64,000 bases of DNA, from the NCBI RefSeq assembly GCF_003955735.1, contig NZ_CP034464.1, forward strand, positions 1,488,001-1,552,000. Direction: 5' to 3'. A program made the position numbers and the translations under genes. A model generated the notes under the pieces. The model was given only the letters and a program-made list of their open reading frames with translations, did not search any database and had not been told where the DNA came from. Shown one piece after another: positions 62,676-64,000 of this stretch. The DNA comes from Undibacterium parvum. Its GTDB lineage: Bacteria; Pseudomonadota; Gammaproteobacteria; Burkholderiales; Burkholderiaceae_D. The number at the start of each line of letters is the position of its first letter. Position 1 is the stretch's first letter.

Positions 62676-62807
62676 AAAAAATCTTAAAACCTCTCAACAC
62701 AGAGGCACAGAGACACAGAGAAGTGCCAATAATTGCTTTGCATGTTCTCCGTTTTTCCTCTGTGCCTCTGTGTTCTCCTTTGAGAGGTTTTCGTTTTTAA
62801 GGATTTT
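62676..62807. repeat. ~130-bp inverted repeat with CACAGAGGCACAGAG arms
   Basis: Left arm AAAACCTCTCAACACAGAGG (from 62686) continuing GCACAGAG; right arm CTCTGTGCCTCTGTG (from 62758) then GAGAGGTTTT, with outer AAAATCTTAA / TTAAGGATTTT also pairing. Non-coding. The CTCTGTGCCTCTGTG core recurs in intergenic repeats of many bacteria, to my recollection. Together with flanking sequence it fills the gatB-pyrE gap. Confidence 0.85.
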
Positions 62808-62857
62808 CGTAGCGAGCTGAACACTAACTAAAAAATCCATAGATCTGTGAGCATATT

Positions 62858-63526
62858 TTGAAAAATCTACGACAAGAATTCATACAATTTTCAGTTGAGG
62901 CTGGCGTCATTCGTTTTGGCGACTTCGTCACCAAGGCTGGCCGCAACTCGCCCTACTTCTTTAACGCTGGCTTGTTTAGCGACGGCGCTAATCTGGGCAA
63001 ACTGGCTGACTTTTACGCCCAAACCCTGATCGATTCCGGCGTCGAGTTCGACATGCTGTTCGGCCCGGCCTACAAAGGCATTACCTTAGCTTCGGCCACC
63101 GCTGTGGCGCTGGCTGCCAAAGGCCGCAATGTGCCGTTTGCGTATAACCGCAAAGAAGCCAAAGACCACGGCGAAGGCGGCACCATCGTCGGCGCTAAAT
63201 TGCAGGGTAAAGTGGTGATCATCGATGACGTGATTTCAGCCGGCACTTCGGTACGCGAATCGGTAGACATGATACGCGCCGCCGGTGCCACGCCTTGCGC
63301 AGTCTTGATCGCGCTCGACCGTATGGAAAAATCGGGTAAAGACGATGCCTTATCTGCCAACTCGGCAGTGCAGGAAATCAGCGAGACGTATGCCATGCCT
63401 GTGGTTTCTATCGGCAATCTGAACGACTTGTTCGACTATCTGTCCGCCGCCGGTGCCGACACCGAACTAAGCGCCCATAAAACAGCGGTGGCGGCGTATC
63501 GCCAGCGTTACGGTATCAATATTTAA
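62858..63526 (+). CDS. pyrE: Orotate phosphoribosyltransferase
   Basis: 222 residues; TTG start at 62858, as no ATG lies near. AGRNSPYFFNAGLFSDG, LFGPAYKGITLA, FAYNRKEAKDHGEGG and the PRPP loop VVIIDDVISAGTSVRES are intact. Reaction: orotate plus PRPP to OMP in pyrimidine synthesis. Confidence 0.97.
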   Translation: MKNLRQEFIQFSVEAGVIRFGDFVTKAGRNSPYFFNAGLFSDGANLGKLADFYAQTLIDSGVEFDMLFGPAYKGITLASATAVALAAKGRNVPFAYNRKEAKDHGEGGTIVGAKLQGKVVIIDDVISAGTSVRESVDMIRAAGATPCAVLIALDRMEKSGKDDALSANSAVQEISETYAMPVVSIGNLNDLFDYLSAAGADTELSAHKTAVAAYRQRYGINI

Positions 63527-63548
63527 GCTAGCTAACTAAGCTAGCTTA
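63524..63548 (+). other. Hairpin overlapping the pyrE stop codon
   Basis: TAAGCTAGCT and AGCTAGCTTA form a perfect 10-bp stem with a five-base loop, starting at the pyrE stop codon. Only a short T-run (TTT) follows, so it is a weak terminator candidate. Confidence 0.5.
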
Positions 63549-63733
63549 TTTGGACAAAACCTAGATCAAAGTACTCTCCGGCACAGGCTAGAAAATGCTT
63601 AGATCTAGATTCTTACAGCGTCTCGGCTATTTTCAGAATAAGGGGAGTATCGGCTACCGCCCTCGCGCTTGCGCTTATTCTATATGCGCCAAGACTACTC
63701 TCTCTACCTATACTCCCACCCAGTAAGCTCAGA

Positions 63734-64000
63734 TCAACCATGCTGACGCCATTTAGCAATTTTTTGCGCGAGGCTAGGACGCGTGCTCGGGTTGGCTAAA
63801 TCCATCGCCAGTTTTTGCTCGGAACTTAAACGTGTCGCTGTCAGCACAACCGTAGGGATAGTGAGCCCTGCGGTATCGTAGGCGATTTTCTCATCGACAC
63901 TCATACGCTTGGCGCTGATCTGCACCGTAGGAATTTTTTCATTGAAACTGGCGCTAGTTATTTGTGCTCCTGCCGCCACCATCAATAGGCTCAGCGCGAG
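63734..64000 (-). CDS. Exported small protein with two short repeats, truncated by the window edge
   Basis: The frame is open to position 64000. The visible N-terminal part reads LALSLLMVAAGAQITSA, the hydrophobic core and cleavage region of a signal peptide, so the true start lies outside the window. The mature part has two similar ~20-residue units (IPTVQISAKRMSVDEKIAYD and IPTVVLTATRLSSEQKLAMD) and a basic C-terminus. Family not recognised; similar Ala/Lys-rich exported proteins are common in this group. Confidence 0.65.
   Translation of the reverse strand, partial: LALSLLMVAAGAQITSASFNEKIPTVQISAKRMSVDEKIAYDTAGLTIPTVVLTATRLSSEQKLAMDLANPSTRPSLAQKIAKWRQHG

Overview
This window looks like chromosomal DNA of a betaproteobacterium, most likely Burkholderiales/Oxalobacteraceae (an Undibacterium- or Herminiimonas-like organism). 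That placement is inferred from gene content and order, not from a database search. The supporting blocks are dapF-DUF484-xerC; Fur-cobW-dksA followed by hslVU; gpmA-envC-ctpA-moeB; argB-HAD nucleotidase-slmA; rsmI/yraN-diaA-yraP; mreBCD-mrdA-rodA-rlpA; and gatCAB-pyrE. Base composition is moderate and even. I see no prophage, integrase island, IS transposase, CRISPR array, rRNA or tRNA.

Layout. 1-15.4 kb is a loose accessory-type region: a citrate-synthase-like protein with an N-terminal helix-turn-helix, a methyltransferase, a MerR regulator with a flavodoxin-fold oxidoreductase, two lipoproteins, a GST, a MipA/OmpV porin-like protein, a PepSY membrane protein, an alpha/beta hydrolase, a solute-binding protein, a secreted duplicated-domain protein, a DUF423 protein and a 1193-residue fused indolepyruvate ferredoxin oxidoreductase. 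15.4-27.5 kb holds a chemoreceptor with an unusual C-terminal Cache domain, then dapF-DUF484-xerC, a Fur-family regulator with a CobW metallochaperone, dksA (preceded by a likely 23-codon leader peptide), a two-module STAS protein, and hslVU behind a good sigma-32-type promoter. 27.5-35.4 kb carries gpsA, an SH3 protein, secB, grxC and a rhodanese on the minus strand, then gpmA-envC-ctpA-moeB on the plus strand. 35.4-45.9 kb contains an operon of TonB-dependent receptor, YfiR-like protein and CHASE8-HAMP-GGDEF-EAL protein, a PabB/PabC fusion, a second GGDEF protein, slmA, a nucleotidase and argB. 45.9-48.2 kb is a compact cluster of sigma factor, zf-HC2 anti-sigma factor, folE and BLUF photoreceptor. 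48.2-64 kb is cell-envelope and translation housekeeping.

Non-coding structure is the most distinctive part. One family of about 60-bp imperfect palindromes (arms close to GCGCATATTCCATGCG / CGCATGGAATATGCGC) occurs seven times plus one half unit, and five of the seven lie between convergent genes. Three unrelated inverted-repeat elements occur once each: 101 bp between the MerR and oxidoreductase genes, 120 bp abutting the mreB stop codon, and about 130 bp between gatB and pyrE. The most interesting candidate systems are the receptor-YfiR-GGDEF/EAL signalling operon, the sigma/anti-sigma/folE/BLUF cluster, and the leader peptide ahead of a cysteine-poor dksA next to a metal-regulator/metallochaperone pair.
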